Below are positions 31,328 to 40,493 of a stretch of 64,000 nucleotides of DNA, one piece after another. A model generated the notes under the pieces. That model worked only from the letters and a program-made list of their open reading frames with translations. It ran no database searches and was not told the DNA's origin. The position numbers and the translations under genes are program-made. Each line of letters begins with the position of its first letter. Position 1 is the first letter of the stretch. This DNA is from Kibdelosporangium aridum (GTDB lineage: Bacteria; Actinomycetota; Actinomycetes; Mycobacteriales; Pseudonocardiaceae), in NCBI RefSeq assembly GCF_900176515.1, contig NZ_FWXV01000011.1, forward strand, positions 1 to 64,000. Reading direction: 5' to 3'.

Positions 31328-34270
31328 ATGAACCACGCGAACAGATTCATCCTGGTCCGGCCGAGCGACCAGGTACGCGTCGAAGTCGACCTGATCGGGC
31401 TGGTCCCGATGCCCGCAGGGGCAGGTCACGTACTGCGGCCCACCAACGGCGCCACCGACTGCGGCATCGTGGTGACGTTGGCCGCGCAGCACGTGATGGA
31501 ACGGTTGACCGGCGTACCATCCCGGCTGGTCATCTCGGCGCCTACCGTGCTCACGTTCAAGGTTCCGGCGAACCACCCGGGCATCCCGTTCTCCCTCACC
31601 GGAATTCTTGCCGCGGTCCGGGATCTGCCGCTCGTGGTCGACCCGCGAGCCGGGGAAGTCGCCCCTGCCGCAGCCGAGGCCGAGTTCTCCTCAGCTGTCG
31701 AGGTGCTCAGCGAGCCAACTGGCACCGCACACCGCGACGACCTGGCCAAGCGGGGCGCCGCACAAGCAGATCTCCCCGCTGTGCCGATTGTCAGCGCTCC
31801 GGCCGCCACGACGCTGCCCGCGTCGGCGTTGGCGGTGTCGTCCCGGTTGGACTTGACACCGCGAGGAAACTCGACCAGGTTCACGCACTCCGTCGACCCA
31901 GCTGACCACAATGGACGGATTGAGTACTGGCACACGCGGCTGGCCGTCGCCCGGCTCGGCGGTGGTGTCGTCGAGCGCAGTGCGGACCTGATCGGCTTAC
32001 GGGCCAAGACAGCCTCGGGCACATCAGCGGCATGGGCAGCTGATGTGAACTCCGCGCTCAGCACGCTGTCCATCGAGGAGGCCACAGCAGTCGCGAACCA
32101 GGCCACATCAGCGTCGCCGTTGCGTGCGAGCCACGTGATCCTCAGCCCGTTGGGGGCCACTGTGGACATGCGCGGGGATTGGCCGGGCGCACCGATGCTG
32201 AAGGCGTGGCGGCATCGCACAGCATTGGGACGTGACCAGTACGAGCGCCGAGTGCTCTTCGGCCGGTTGTACCCCTTCGGCCACGAGGCGATCCTCACGA
32301 TCACCCGCGAACGAGTGATCAACGGCGTTCCCAACGGCAGCAGGACACGCCTGCGAGCACGGGACCGCGTCACGGTGCGAAATCCGATCAAGAACTATCC
32401 GGGCAACGACAAGGCCGGTCGGCAGTTTCCGTTCAGCTCGGTCGAACTGCTCACCACCGAGACTCCAAACGGGACCGTCGAGACGTTGATCGGCTCGGCC
32501 CGCTACATCCGCGTCGGCGTGGGCACCAGCAAGTACACGGCCCACTTCAAATGCCTGGCAACGGATCGAGCGGGCCGTCCGGTCCGGTTCGAACTGCCGC
32601 TGGTGTTCGTGCCGGAAGGCTTCGGCACGGTCAGCGGCCAGCCGACGTTCGGCGACCTCGCCACGGCGTACGCCAACCGGCTGGACCTCTCGACCGCGCG
32701 GCTCGACGGACAGACCATCGCGATCGCCGATCCCGGTCCGGTTGGTGGGGCTTCGGCAGCCCCACGGCCGTTGGACGGCGTCGATGTGATCGCCAACCTG
32801 GCTCGCCTTGGGGCCACTCCGGACAGTTCGTTTCGCCCGGTGTTCCGTGAGCTGACCGGGCGCGTTCCGGGCATCGAGCGGTTCACTCAGGCGCCGGTGC
32901 CGCTCGAACTCCGTTATGTGACCACGTTCCTGGACAACGGCTTCGGGACAGCCAACCCGGGCGAGGTGTTCCTGCGCATAGCGGAGACGAGTCCGGTGCT
33001 GGGTCTGGCCGAGCGCGCGGTCAACGGCGGCATCGCGTCCGCGTTGTCCATGCATGTCACCGGATTGTCACGGCGGCTCGGCCCAGTCGGCGGCATCGTC
33101 GAACAGACGGTGGCCGGTACATTCGATCCGAAGCAGTGGTTCAAGTCCGCGCTCGACCAGTTCACCCTGCTCGGCATCGTCAAGATCAAGGAGCTGATCC
33201 CGGACAGCGGGCTGTTGGCCGACGCTCCGGTGATCTCGCAGGGCATCGTCGACGGCCTGCGGTCCCAGACGGTCCGGTGGACCACTCGGCTCTTCGCCAA
33301 GCAGAACGTGATCCCAGCGCCTGGCGGCTTCGCGCGGCTGCGCAAGGGATCCGGCGGGCAGCCAGAGCTCACCATCGAGTCGGTCGTCACGCCCGCGGCC
33401 GGCGGTGGCGTCGCCCGCACGACGTGCACGGTCAGCCACGTCGACCTGTGCTTCGGCCTCGGCCCGCAGGACCTGGTGGTGGTGCCGTTCCGGAAACTCT
33501 CGTTCACCTCGATCGACGGCCGCAAACCGGACTTGGACGCCGAGCTCGGTCGCGTGCAGTTCCTCGGCGTGCTCGCGTTCGTCGGCGTGCTGGCCCGGTT
33601 GGTCGACCCGGCGGGGTTCCACGACCCGCCCGCCCTCGACGTGCTGCCCGACCGGGTGCGGTCCACGTTCTCCGCGCCGGTGCCCAATGTCGCGGTCGGC
33701 ATGTTCAGCCTGGAGAACATCGTGTTCGGCGCGCAGCTGGACGTGTTCTTCGACCAGGCGCCCGAACTGGCGCTGAACTTCGCCACGTTCGGCAACCCGT
33801 TCCGGCTGACCGTCTCGGCGCTGGGCGGCGGCGGCTATCTCGCGCTGGCGATGTCCGCGGGCTCAGGTCTGGTGCGGCTGGAGGGAGCGCTCGAGTTCGG
33901 TGCGTCGATGCGGGTCAATCTGGGGGTGGCCAAGGGTTCCGTCTCGGCGATGGGTGGCGTGTACTTCCTCGTCGAGGAAAATCGGGAGCGGCTCACCGGA
34001 TACCTGCGCATTCGCGGCGAGCTCAACGTGCTCGGCCTCATCTCGGCCGCGATCGAGCTGTTCCTCGCGCTGACCTACGACAACGGCGTCCTGCGCGGCC
34101 GTGCCGAGATGTCGGTCAAGGTCAAGCTGCTCTTCGTGTCCAAGACCGTCCGCGTGTCGATGGAACGGACCTTCGCCGGGTCCAACGGCGACCCGACCTT
34201 CGCCCAGCTCATGGATCCGGGCGGGGACGGCCCCCGGCCATGGGACACCTACTGCCTCGCGTTCGCGTGA
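31328..34270 (+). CDS. Very large protein of unknown function (980 aa), first of a pair
   Basis: A protein of about 980 residues without signal peptide or transmembrane helices at the N-terminus. I recognise no named domain. The middle (about residues 270-345) carries LSPLGATVDMRGDWPG and ALGRDQYERRV followed by GRLYPFGHEA, a block I recall from other large unannotated bacterial proteins. The C-terminal third is glycine-rich with alternating hydrophobic strands (LTVSALGGGGYLALAMSAG, MRVNLGVAKGSVSAMGGVYF), suggesting an extended beta structure. ATG 31328 with GCGGAAG further upstream is chosen; an in-frame start at 31250 is possible. A GATACT -10 is at 31236-31241. The next giant gene follows after 13 bp. 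Confidence 0.75.
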   Translation: MNHANRFILVRPSDQVRVEVDLIGLVPMPAGAGHVLRPTNGATDCGIVVTLAAQHVMERLTGVPSRLVISAPTVLTFKVPANHPGIPFSLTGILAAVRDLPLVVDPRAGEVAPAAAEAEFSSAVEVLSEPTGTAHRDDLAKRGAAQADLPAVPIVSAPAATTLPASALAVSSRLDLTPRGNSTRFTHSVDPADHNGRIEYWHTRLAVARLGGGVVERSADLIGLRAKTASGTSAAWAADVNSALSTLSIEEATAVANQATSASPLRASHVILSPLGATVDMRGDWPGAPMLKAWRHRTALGRDQYERRVLFGRLYPFGHEAILTITRERVINGVPNGSRTRLRARDRVTVRNPIKNYPGNDKAGRQFPFSSVELLTTETPNGTVETLIGSARYIRVGVGTSKYTAHFKCLATDRAGRPVRFELPLVFVPEGFGTVSGQPTFGDLATAYANRLDLSTARLDGQTIAIADPGPVGGASAAPRPLDGVDVIANLARLGATPDSSFRPVFRELTGRVPGIERFTQAPVPLELRYVTTFLDNGFGTANPGEVFLRIAETSPVLGLAERAVNGGIASALSMHVTGLSRRLGPVGGIVEQTVAGTFDPKQWFKSALDQFTLLGIVKIKELIPDSGLLADAPVISQGIVDGLRSQTVRWTTRLFAKQNVIPAPGGFARLRKGSGGQPELTIESVVTPAAGGGVARTTCTVSHVDLCFGLGPQDLVVVPFRKLSFTSIDGRKPDLDAELGRVQFLGVLAFVGVLARLVDPAGFHDPPALDVLPDRVRSTFSAPVPNVAVGMFSLENIVFGAQLDVFFDQAPELALNFATFGNPFRLTVSALGGGGYLALAMSAGSGLVRLEGALEFGASMRVNLGVAKGSVSAMGGVYFLVEENRERLTGYLRIRGELNVLGLISAAIELFLALTYDNGVLRGRAEMSVKVKLLFVSKTVRVSMERTFAGSNGDPTFAQLMDPGGDGPRPWDTYCLAFA

Positions 34271-34283
34271 TCCGGAGCCTGTC

Positions 34284-37200
34284 ATGACGATGAGTGTGTT
34301 GTGGACCCTGCTGCCAGCCGGGGTCAGTGAGAATGGCACGCGGGCCACTCTCAGCCTGGTTGCCTCGCCACGGGTGCTCACCAAGCAACCGGGCGACTCC
34401 GTCGCCGCGGACTCGCTGATCGCCCGCTGGCCGACGGTGGTCGCCGGGCTCGGCACGTTGACTGTGGTGACCGCAGGCAGTACCGAGCTGATCCCGGCGA
34501 CGATCACCAGCCCCCGGCCTGACCAAGCGTTGTGGGACCGGCTGCTGCCGCCGGACGCACCGGCTCTGCCGTACGCGGGAACGGCGGCCACACCGATCTT
34601 CGCACCGGCCGAGTCGGCGTTCCCGTTCGGCGCCGCCCTGTCCACAGTGGATCAGCTGTACGCGGCGACCGCGGACCCGCAGCGCGTTGGCGACCATCCC
34701 GTCCGGCGAGTCGTCACCGGGCTGGCGGAGTGGTTGTCCGCTGAAGCGTTGCGGGCCACGGAGATCGACGATCTGCTCGATCCCCGGCGGCTCACCGCGG
34801 CGCGGCTGAACCAGGCGCGGCAGGCTTTGCGTGAGCAAGGCCGGGACGCCGCGGCCGACGTCGTCGCACTGGTGCCCGTCCTGCGCAGACTTCTGGCGGC
34901 CAGTTCCGCGCCGGCTGTCAACCCGCCGCAGCCCGGGCATCTGACCTCGATCCCGACGCTGGCCGACGCCGAACTGCACCAGATCATCGGGCTGCTGATG
35001 GATCACCCCGCGCTCGCGGTCCGGGTCGGTCTGCGGATCGACCTGAGCATCCCAGTTTTCCACGGTGAACGGCTGATCAGGATCGGCAACGCGCAAGGCC
35101 AGCCGTTGCACCCGCAGCTGCGGCAGCCCTGGAGCGCGGTCCGCTGCACGCCGGCCGCCCGCAGCTTCACCATGACCACCCAGCCCGGCGCACCGGATAC
35201 CGAGGTCCAGGGCGGTCAGCTTGACCTGCGTCCCAACGCTTCCAGCCAGCACTACGTGATCACCGATGTCGATCCGGTCCCGGTCGTGGCGCAGCTGGCC
35301 ACCTTGGCCGGAACGGCGAACCTGGCCGCGCAGGGCCGTGCCGCGGCGGGCTCGCAAGCAGCAGCGGACACCGTGCCGACAAGACGGGACGCGGGAATCA
35401 TCGTGGCGCAGAACGATCGGTGCGCACGTACCTTCGCGCACGTCCTCGCTCGTAACGCACGCTTCGACTCCGGAATGGGACCGGCCGAGGTACAGGAAGC
35501 GCCGGTGTTGTACGCCGATGACGTCACCGCCGGGTACCGAGTGGACGTCGCCAAGGACGACGGTCCTTTCCGGTCGCTCATGCGCCGCCGGATCAAGTAC
35601 ACGGTGGAATCGGCTGACGGCAAGGCACCGCAGGTCATCGAAGTCAAGGACGAAGGCGCGATCGACCCGTTCAGCCCGATCGAGCAACGAGGACCGGACG
35701 GAGTGCCGCACCTGTTCGTCAACGACGAGGTGTTCACCTTCGACGGCTGGAGCCTGGTGGCACGCAAGCCTGGCCGGACTGTGGCCGCCGAGCCGGGCCA
35801 GCCCGAAGTCGCCGATCCGGACCGCAGGCCGGTTCCAGGAATGCCGCTGCTGATCGACGTCGCCGCGGAGCCTGGTTCCTTGACACCACTGCGTTACGGC
35901 GCCAAATACCGGTTCCGGGTCCGCACGGCGGACTTCGCGGGCAACTCGATCGATCCGCAGATCGCCGGGCAGGACAAGGCATCCATGCCGTTCACCTTCC
36001 GCAGGCGGGAACCCGTCCCGGCGCCGGTACTGGTGCCCCGTGCGGCTTTCCAGCCTGGCGAGTCGTTGCGCCGAATCGTCGTGCGTTCCGACGGGGACGG
36101 CAACCCGCTTGGCACGTCCTGCGAGCGGCACATCGCTCCGGCCAAGGCGAGCCAGCACTTGGTCGAGCGGCACGGGATGTTCGACTCCGCGTTCGGATCC
36201 ACGGTACCGCAAGGCGTTCGTGATCGTATGCTCGCCTTGGCCAAACGCGAGCAGGGCACATTCCTCGACGAGATGGTGCCAGGACCGGACGGAGTCGCCC
36301 GGCCGGCCGAAGGAATCGCGATCGTCACCAACGTCGGCGCACCGCCACCGGTCTCGACGTTGCCGATCCCGCGTGGCGAACCGCTGGCGGACGGCGAATA
36401 CGTAGTGCACAACACCGACACACTCGTCGTGCCCTACCTCGCCGATCCGCTTTCGACCGGTTCGGCCTGGGCTGGGCTGCCCGGCACGACCGAACCAGTT
36501 GTGGTGCCGTGGCACGGCTCCTGGCCCGACGTCGGGCCACACCGCCTTGTGGCGCGGGCAGGACAGGAAGGCAAGACCACAATCGTGCCACCACCCCAGA
36601 AGGGCGAACGCTCCACAGTGGAAGTCGTCGTGCCGCCTGCCGCCGAGATCACGGTCACGCTCAGTTCCGCGTTGAGCAAGCCGGGTCTCGCCGCGATCGA
36701 ACCGTTGCACCCGGCGATCGAGGCCGCCGCGCTGGCCGGGCAGATCCCGTGGCTCACCCCGGCCGAGCAGATCACCCTCGTGCACGCGGTGCGCAAGCCG
36801 TTGATCGCACCGACGATCAAAGTGGACCCACCACCGCCCTTCGGGTTCTCGCCGGATCGTCCACTGCACAGCACGTCCGACCGGATCAAGGGAACGGTGA
36901 CCGCACACGCGCCGAGCACGTCCACAGTAGACATCGAAGGAACGTGGACGGAGATCATCGATCGCGGCTTCGGCCCGGTGCGGTACGAACAACGACGCGC
37001 GGTCGCGGGCACGGTCCGAATCAACCCGGGCACCTCCGGCCCGCTGCCTTTCGACGTCCGCCACCACTTCGGCGACACCAAACGCCGGATCGTGTCCTAC
37101 CGTGCCGTCGGCACAACGCGATTCCGCGAGTACTTCCCAGTCGCTGAACCGGGCGACCGCAGCATGGTTCGTGAGAGTGAGCCCGCCAAGTACGACGTAC

Positions 37201-38135
37201 GATCCACCAGACGCCCGGAACCACCCCGGATCCACTCAGTGATCCCGTTGCGCCGCTATGCGCGTACGGTCCACGGCAACAGCCTGACCAGCATCCACGA
37301 GACCATCGGTGTGCGGGTTTACTTGCGCCGCCCGTGGTTCACCACCGGCGAGGGGGAACTGCTCGGCGTCTCGGTGACCCAGAGCCAGGAATTCGGCGAT
37401 ACAGTCGCCAACGGCGCCTACCGGGACCTGATCTCGCACTGGGGCAGTGATCCGTACGAGATCAACAGCGAGCCCGCACCCCACCTGGCGCCCGCGATGA
37501 TCTCCAACCGGGTGCACACCGGGCTGTCGGCCGACCTGCCGGACAACCCGGAGGGTTCGCTCGGCCACGCCATCGCCGGTGTGGAAGTCCAGTTCGACGC
37601 CGAGCGCGACCTGTGGTTCGCCGACATCGAGTTCGACATGGACGCCACCGAGTTGCGTGGCCGCGTCTTCCCGATGGTGCGACTGTCGTTGGTGCGCTAC
37701 CAACCTGGCACGAGCGAGTTCCACCCGGAATGCTCGGCCACTGTCCTGACCGACTTCGTCGGCCTGCCGCCCACCCGCTACCTGCACGCCTCGAAGACCG
37801 GGGCGGACCAGATCCAGGTGAGCGTGCAGGCGTTCGGCGGCTCGAGCTTCATCGAGGCCCGCTGGCAGACCCGGCTGCTCGACGCGAACGCCCAGGACAT
37901 CTGCGTTGACGCGCCCGCGGTGGAGCCGAAGTGGATCGCGCCGGTCAGCCCGACCGGAACCTTGTGCCAAGGCGTGATCCGCACCACCGCGACCGGAGCG
38001 GATCTTGATCGCCTGATGGCAGGCCGAATTCTGGTTGAGGAACGCCGCGAGGCCTGGTCGGTGGCCGATCCGGCGAGCACGTCCCGCGTGGTGTGGACGG
38101 ACTACATCGACATCCCGGAATTCACCGCACAGTAA
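34284..38135 (+). CDS. Very large protein of unknown function (1283 aa), second of a pair
   Basis: A 1283-residue protein with no export signal. ATG 34284 has GGAG at seven bases. Recognisable features are general: an Ig/Fn3-like strand block (LRYGAKYRFRVRTADFAGNS, about 545-564), a long proline-rich middle, and near the C-terminus VYLRRPWFTTGEGELLGVSV and PMVRLSLVRYQPGT, patterns I recall from other very large unannotated proteins. No enzymatic motif is evident. It is the partner of the 980-residue protein and is followed after 13 bp by a secreted protease gene, so the three form one operon. A structural or assembly role is a guess. Confidence 0.78.
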   Translation: MTMSVLWTLLPAGVSENGTRATLSLVASPRVLTKQPGDSVAADSLIARWPTVVAGLGTLTVVTAGSTELIPATITSPRPDQALWDRLLPPDAPALPYAGTAATPIFAPAESAFPFGAALSTVDQLYAATADPQRVGDHPVRRVVTGLAEWLSAEALRATEIDDLLDPRRLTAARLNQARQALREQGRDAAADVVALVPVLRRLLAASSAPAVNPPQPGHLTSIPTLADAELHQIIGLLMDHPALAVRVGLRIDLSIPVFHGERLIRIGNAQGQPLHPQLRQPWSAVRCTPAARSFTMTTQPGAPDTEVQGGQLDLRPNASSQHYVITDVDPVPVVAQLATLAGTANLAAQGRAAAGSQAAADTVPTRRDAGIIVAQNDRCARTFAHVLARNARFDSGMGPAEVQEAPVLYADDVTAGYRVDVAKDDGPFRSLMRRRIKYTVESADGKAPQVIEVKDEGAIDPFSPIEQRGPDGVPHLFVNDEVFTFDGWSLVARKPGRTVAAEPGQPEVADPDRRPVPGMPLLIDVAAEPGSLTPLRYGAKYRFRVRTADFAGNSIDPQIAGQDKASMPFTFRRREPVPAPVLVPRAAFQPGESLRRIVVRSDGDGNPLGTSCERHIAPAKASQHLVERHGMFDSAFGSTVPQGVRDRMLALAKREQGTFLDEMVPGPDGVARPAEGIAIVTNVGAPPPVSTLPIPRGEPLADGEYVVHNTDTLVVPYLADPLSTGSAWAGLPGTTEPVVVPWHGSWPDVGPHRLVARAGQEGKTTIVPPPQKGERSTVEVVVPPAAEITVTLSSALSKPGLAAIEPLHPAIEAAALAGQIPWLTPAEQITLVHAVRKPLIAPTIKVDPPPPFGFSPDRPLHSTSDRIKGTVTAHAPSTSTVDIEGTWTEIIDRGFGPVRYEQRRAVAGTVRINPGTSGPLPFDVRHHFGDTKRRIVSYRAVGTTRFREYFPVAEPGDRSMVRESEPAKYDVRSTRRPEPPRIHSVIPLRRYARTVHGNSLTSIHETIGVRVYLRRPWFTTGEGELLGVSVTQSQEFGDTVANGAYRDLISHWGSDPYEINSEPAPHLAPAMISNRVHTGLSADLPDNPEGSLGHAIAGVEVQFDAERDLWFADIEFDMDATELRGRVFPMVRLSLVRYQPGTSEFHPECSATVLTDFVGLPPTRYLHASKTGADQIQVSVQAFGGSSFIEARWQTRLLDANAQDICVDAPAVEPKWIAPVSPTGTLCQGVIRTTATGADLDRLMAGRILVEERREAWSVADPASTSRVVWTDYIDIPEFTAQ

Positions 38136-38148
38136 TGAGGAGATCCCC

Positions 38149-39072
38149 ATGCGTACCAAGGTATTTCTGATAGCCGCGATGGTCACGGGACTCGCCGTGA
38201 CCGCGAGCCCGGCCGCGCACAGCGCCCAGCGGGCGGACGACGTGCTCGCCGCCCGCGCCTGGCACCCGGACGCGGCCCGCATCAGCTACGGCTACTACTT
38301 CGACCCAACGGACTCGAAGTATCACGTCTCGTTCCCGGACCGCAACCGAGCCGTCGGGACCGCGCTCAGCCGGGCACTCGGTGATCAAGTGGCGGTGAGC
38401 TACACCGCGGAAACACCCACCATCCAGGCAGGCGACCGGTTCAACAACCTGCCGCCGTTCACCGGTGGAGCGTTCATCACCCCTGACTCCCCCACTGCTC
38501 GCCAATGCACATCCGGCTTCGCGATCCGTGACGGCTTCGGCGTCCTCGGCTCGGTGACCGCCGGGCACTGCGCGGGACACGGCAACATCGTCAACTACCA
38601 CACGGGAGCAGGCCTCTTCTACGGCCAAACCCAAGGCAGCCTGCGCACCACCACTCGGGACATGGCTCGCCTGCACGGGTTTTTCACCGTCAGCTACGAA
38701 CCCTTCATCCACACCGACCCCGGCGCGCCGACGAAGCGACGGGTGATCGGCAAGGGCGACCCAACCCTGACCACCCCCATTTGTGTCAGCGGCTCGATCA
38801 CCGGAGCCAGATGCAGCATCACAATGATCAGCCTGAGCAGCGGAACAGCGTGTGATGAGTTCGGCTGCACCAGCGGACTGATGGTGGGCAGGCGCCCCGG
38901 CGTGACGATCGTGCAGGGCGGCGACTCCGGCGGCCCGGTGTACTCCCAATCCGGCACCGCCGACGCGATCATCCGCGGCATGATCATCGGTGAGGCCAGC
39001 CCGGACACCGTGCTGATGCACAAGATCTCGGACGTGGAAAGCGGTCTGGGCGTCACCGTCGCCACTGCGTGA
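38149..39072 (+). CDS. Secreted S1 family (chymotrypsin/streptogrisin-like) serine protease
   Basis: A 307-residue secreted protease: signal peptide MRTKVFLIAAMVTGLAVTAS, a pro-region to about residue 110, then the S1 domain with the full triad H140 (TAGHC), D171 (TTRDMAR) and S260 (GGDSGGP). Cysteine pairs around TAGHC and CDEFGC suggest the usual disulfides. GAGGAG precedes ATG 38149. It is the third gene of the operon with the two giant proteins, 13 bp downstream, and ends at a strong terminator. It may process an exported partner, but neither giant protein shows an export signal. Confidence 0.87.
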   Translation: MRTKVFLIAAMVTGLAVTASPAAHSAQRADDVLAARAWHPDAARISYGYYFDPTDSKYHVSFPDRNRAVGTALSRALGDQVAVSYTAETPTIQAGDRFNNLPPFTGGAFITPDSPTARQCTSGFAIRDGFGVLGSVTAGHCAGHGNIVNYHTGAGLFYGQTQGSLRTTTRDMARLHGFFTVSYEPFIHTDPGAPTKRRVIGKGDPTLTTPICVSGSITGARCSITMISLSSGTACDEFGCTSGLMVGRRPGVTIVQGGDSGGPVYSQSGTADAIIRGMIIGEASPDTVLMHKISDVESGLGVTVATA

Positions 39073-39077
39073 GACCA

Positions 39078-39110
39078 AGCCCGCACTGTCCCTCGGCGGC
39101 AGTGCGGGCT
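39078..39110 (+). terminator. Terminator of the giant-protein/protease operon
   Basis: A perfect 11-bp stem (39078-39088 AGCCCGCACTG with 39100-39110) and 11-base loop starts six bases after the protease stop codon. Confidence 0.75.
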
Positions 39111-39180
39111 CAAGTTTGTCGTGGGTCAAGGGCTGAACGGCCGCTGCACCTCGTGAGGTCCGGGGTGTCATGCTGACGCG

Positions 39181-39606
39181 GTGGCCGATGACGAGTTGTC
39201 CGAGGAGTGGTTGGCGAAGATCCGGCAGGCCGCCGAGCAGCCGAAGGGCAAGCCGCTGGGCAAGCCGCTGCCGCAACGCCCGAAACTGCCGTCGATGCCG
39301 AAGGTCAGCGTCGATCTTTCCCGGACCGCCAAGCCGTACACCGAACCCTTCGTCGAGAAGTTGCTCACCCAGCTGTGCCACCTGCTCGAAGTGACGGCGC
39401 AGCTGTTGTCCGGGCCTCGCCACCAGCTGGACTTCGGCCTCTACGTGGCGTTCCAGCAGGGCCACGAGGTCGCGGCGGGCCTGCTGCGGCCGGATCCGTG
39501 GTGGAAGCTCGGCAAGCGTCGACGGCCCCGCCCGCAACAGCTCAACCCGGCCATCCGGCTGCTTCGCACCGAACTTTTCCGGGTCGCTCCCGAACTGGAC
39601 CTCTAG
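39181..39606 (+). CDS. Hypothetical protein
   Basis: A 141-residue soluble protein with an N-terminal basic, proline-rich low-complexity segment (KGKPLGKPLPQRPKLP) and a helical remainder (LLTQLCHLLEVTAQLL). I do not recognise it. The GTG start at 39181 lacks a clear RBS; coding is supported by codon periodicity and by the tail-to-tail overlap of four bases with the hydrolase gene. It lies 70 bp beyond the operon terminator, so it is probably separately transcribed. Confidence 0.5.
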   Translation: MADDELSEEWLAKIRQAAEQPKGKPLGKPLPQRPKLPSMPKVSVDLSRTAKPYTEPFVEKLLTQLCHLLEVTAQLLSGPRHQLDFGLYVAFQQGHEVAAGLLRPDPWWKLGKRRRPRPQQLNPAIRLLRTELFRVAPELDL

Positions 39607-40424
39607 CCCGCGGTGTGCCGGATCAGCGCCGGGACGAAGACGTCCCACGTGGGCCGCGGCACAGCGTGCCCCGCTTCCGGCAGGACCACCAGTTCGGCGC
39701 CCGGTATCGCGTCACGCAACGCCTCGCCATGCGGCAGGGGAAGCAGTGGATCCCGATCCCCGTGCACGACCAACGTCGGCGCCTCGATGTCACGAAAGCC
39801 TCCGTTGACGGGAGGGTCGAACGTGATGAGGTAGTGGTTGGTGAGGGTCGCCGCGTAGTCGCGGGCGCGGGCCAGATCGCGCTCGACCAGCGCCCGTGTG
39901 GCGGCTTCGTCGAAGTACGGGGAACCGCCCGATTCCGCCCGTACGGACTCGACCACGAAATCGATCACCGCGGTGAGGTCGGCGGGATCCGGTTCGGCTG
40001 GGAACACGGTCGAGGGCGGCGGGAGACCATCCTCACCCGTGGAGGTGCTCACGAACGTCAGCGACGCGATTCGGTCAGGGTGATCCACCCCGGCGATCAG
40101 CCCGACTCCGCCGAACATCGACTGGCAGACCAGGTGCCCGCGGTCGATGCCGAAGGCCTCCAGCATGCCGAGCGCGTCCTCGGTGACGTCGGTCAGCGAG
40201 TAGCCCGGCTGCCCCGGTGGATAGCTGGTGGACCTGCCGGTGTCCCGGTTGTCGTAGCGGATGACGAACCGGCCTGACGCCGCGATCTGATGGCACAGGT
40301 CCGCGTCCCACCAGAGCATCGACGCACCGGCTCCGGCGACGAGCAGGATCGTGGGGTCCGCGCGGTCTCCGAAGGTCTCGACGCACAGTTCGACACCGTT
40401 GACCTCAAGCACCTGCTCCGTCAT
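39603..40424 (-). CDS. Alpha/beta hydrolase with atypical nucleophile elbow
   Basis: A 273-residue alpha/beta hydrolase resembling RdmC/aclacinomycin-methylesterase-type proteins (LLVAGAGASMLWWD, YDNRDTGRST, LVVHGDRDPLLPL, GHAVP). The nucleophile elbow reads LVCQSMFGG: S102 is present, but the usual Gly two residues before is Cys and the usual Gly two residues after is Phe, so the elbow is strained and activity may be altered. ATG 40424 is chosen; the frame is open to 40466. It diverges from the luciferase-like oxidoreductase. Confidence 0.78.
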   Translation of the reverse strand: MTEQVLEVNGVELCVETFGDRADPTILLVAGAGASMLWWDADLCHQIAASGRFVIRYDNRDTGRSTSYPPGQPGYSLTDVTEDALGMLEAFGIDRGHLVCQSMFGGVGLIAGVDHPDRIASLTFVSTSTGEDGLPPPSTVFPAEPDPADLTAVIDFVVESVRAESGGSPYFDEAATRALVERDLARARDYAATLTNHYLITFDPPVNGGFRDIEAPTLVVHGDRDPLLPLPHGEALRDAIPGAELVVLPEAGHAVPRPTWDVFVPALIRHTAG

Positions 40425-40493
40425 GACCGCCACCCTAGGCACAGCGTAAGTTAGTTGAGGAATCAATCAACGCGGCGGGGTGTTGTCGAGGAC

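Noticed and set aside
34209..37235. Open frame of about 1000 codons on the minus strand under the second giant gene
   Set aside because: It is antisense to a well-supported gene, rich in Arg/Asp/His in the way expected from high-GC third-position shadowing, and has no RBS or family pattern.
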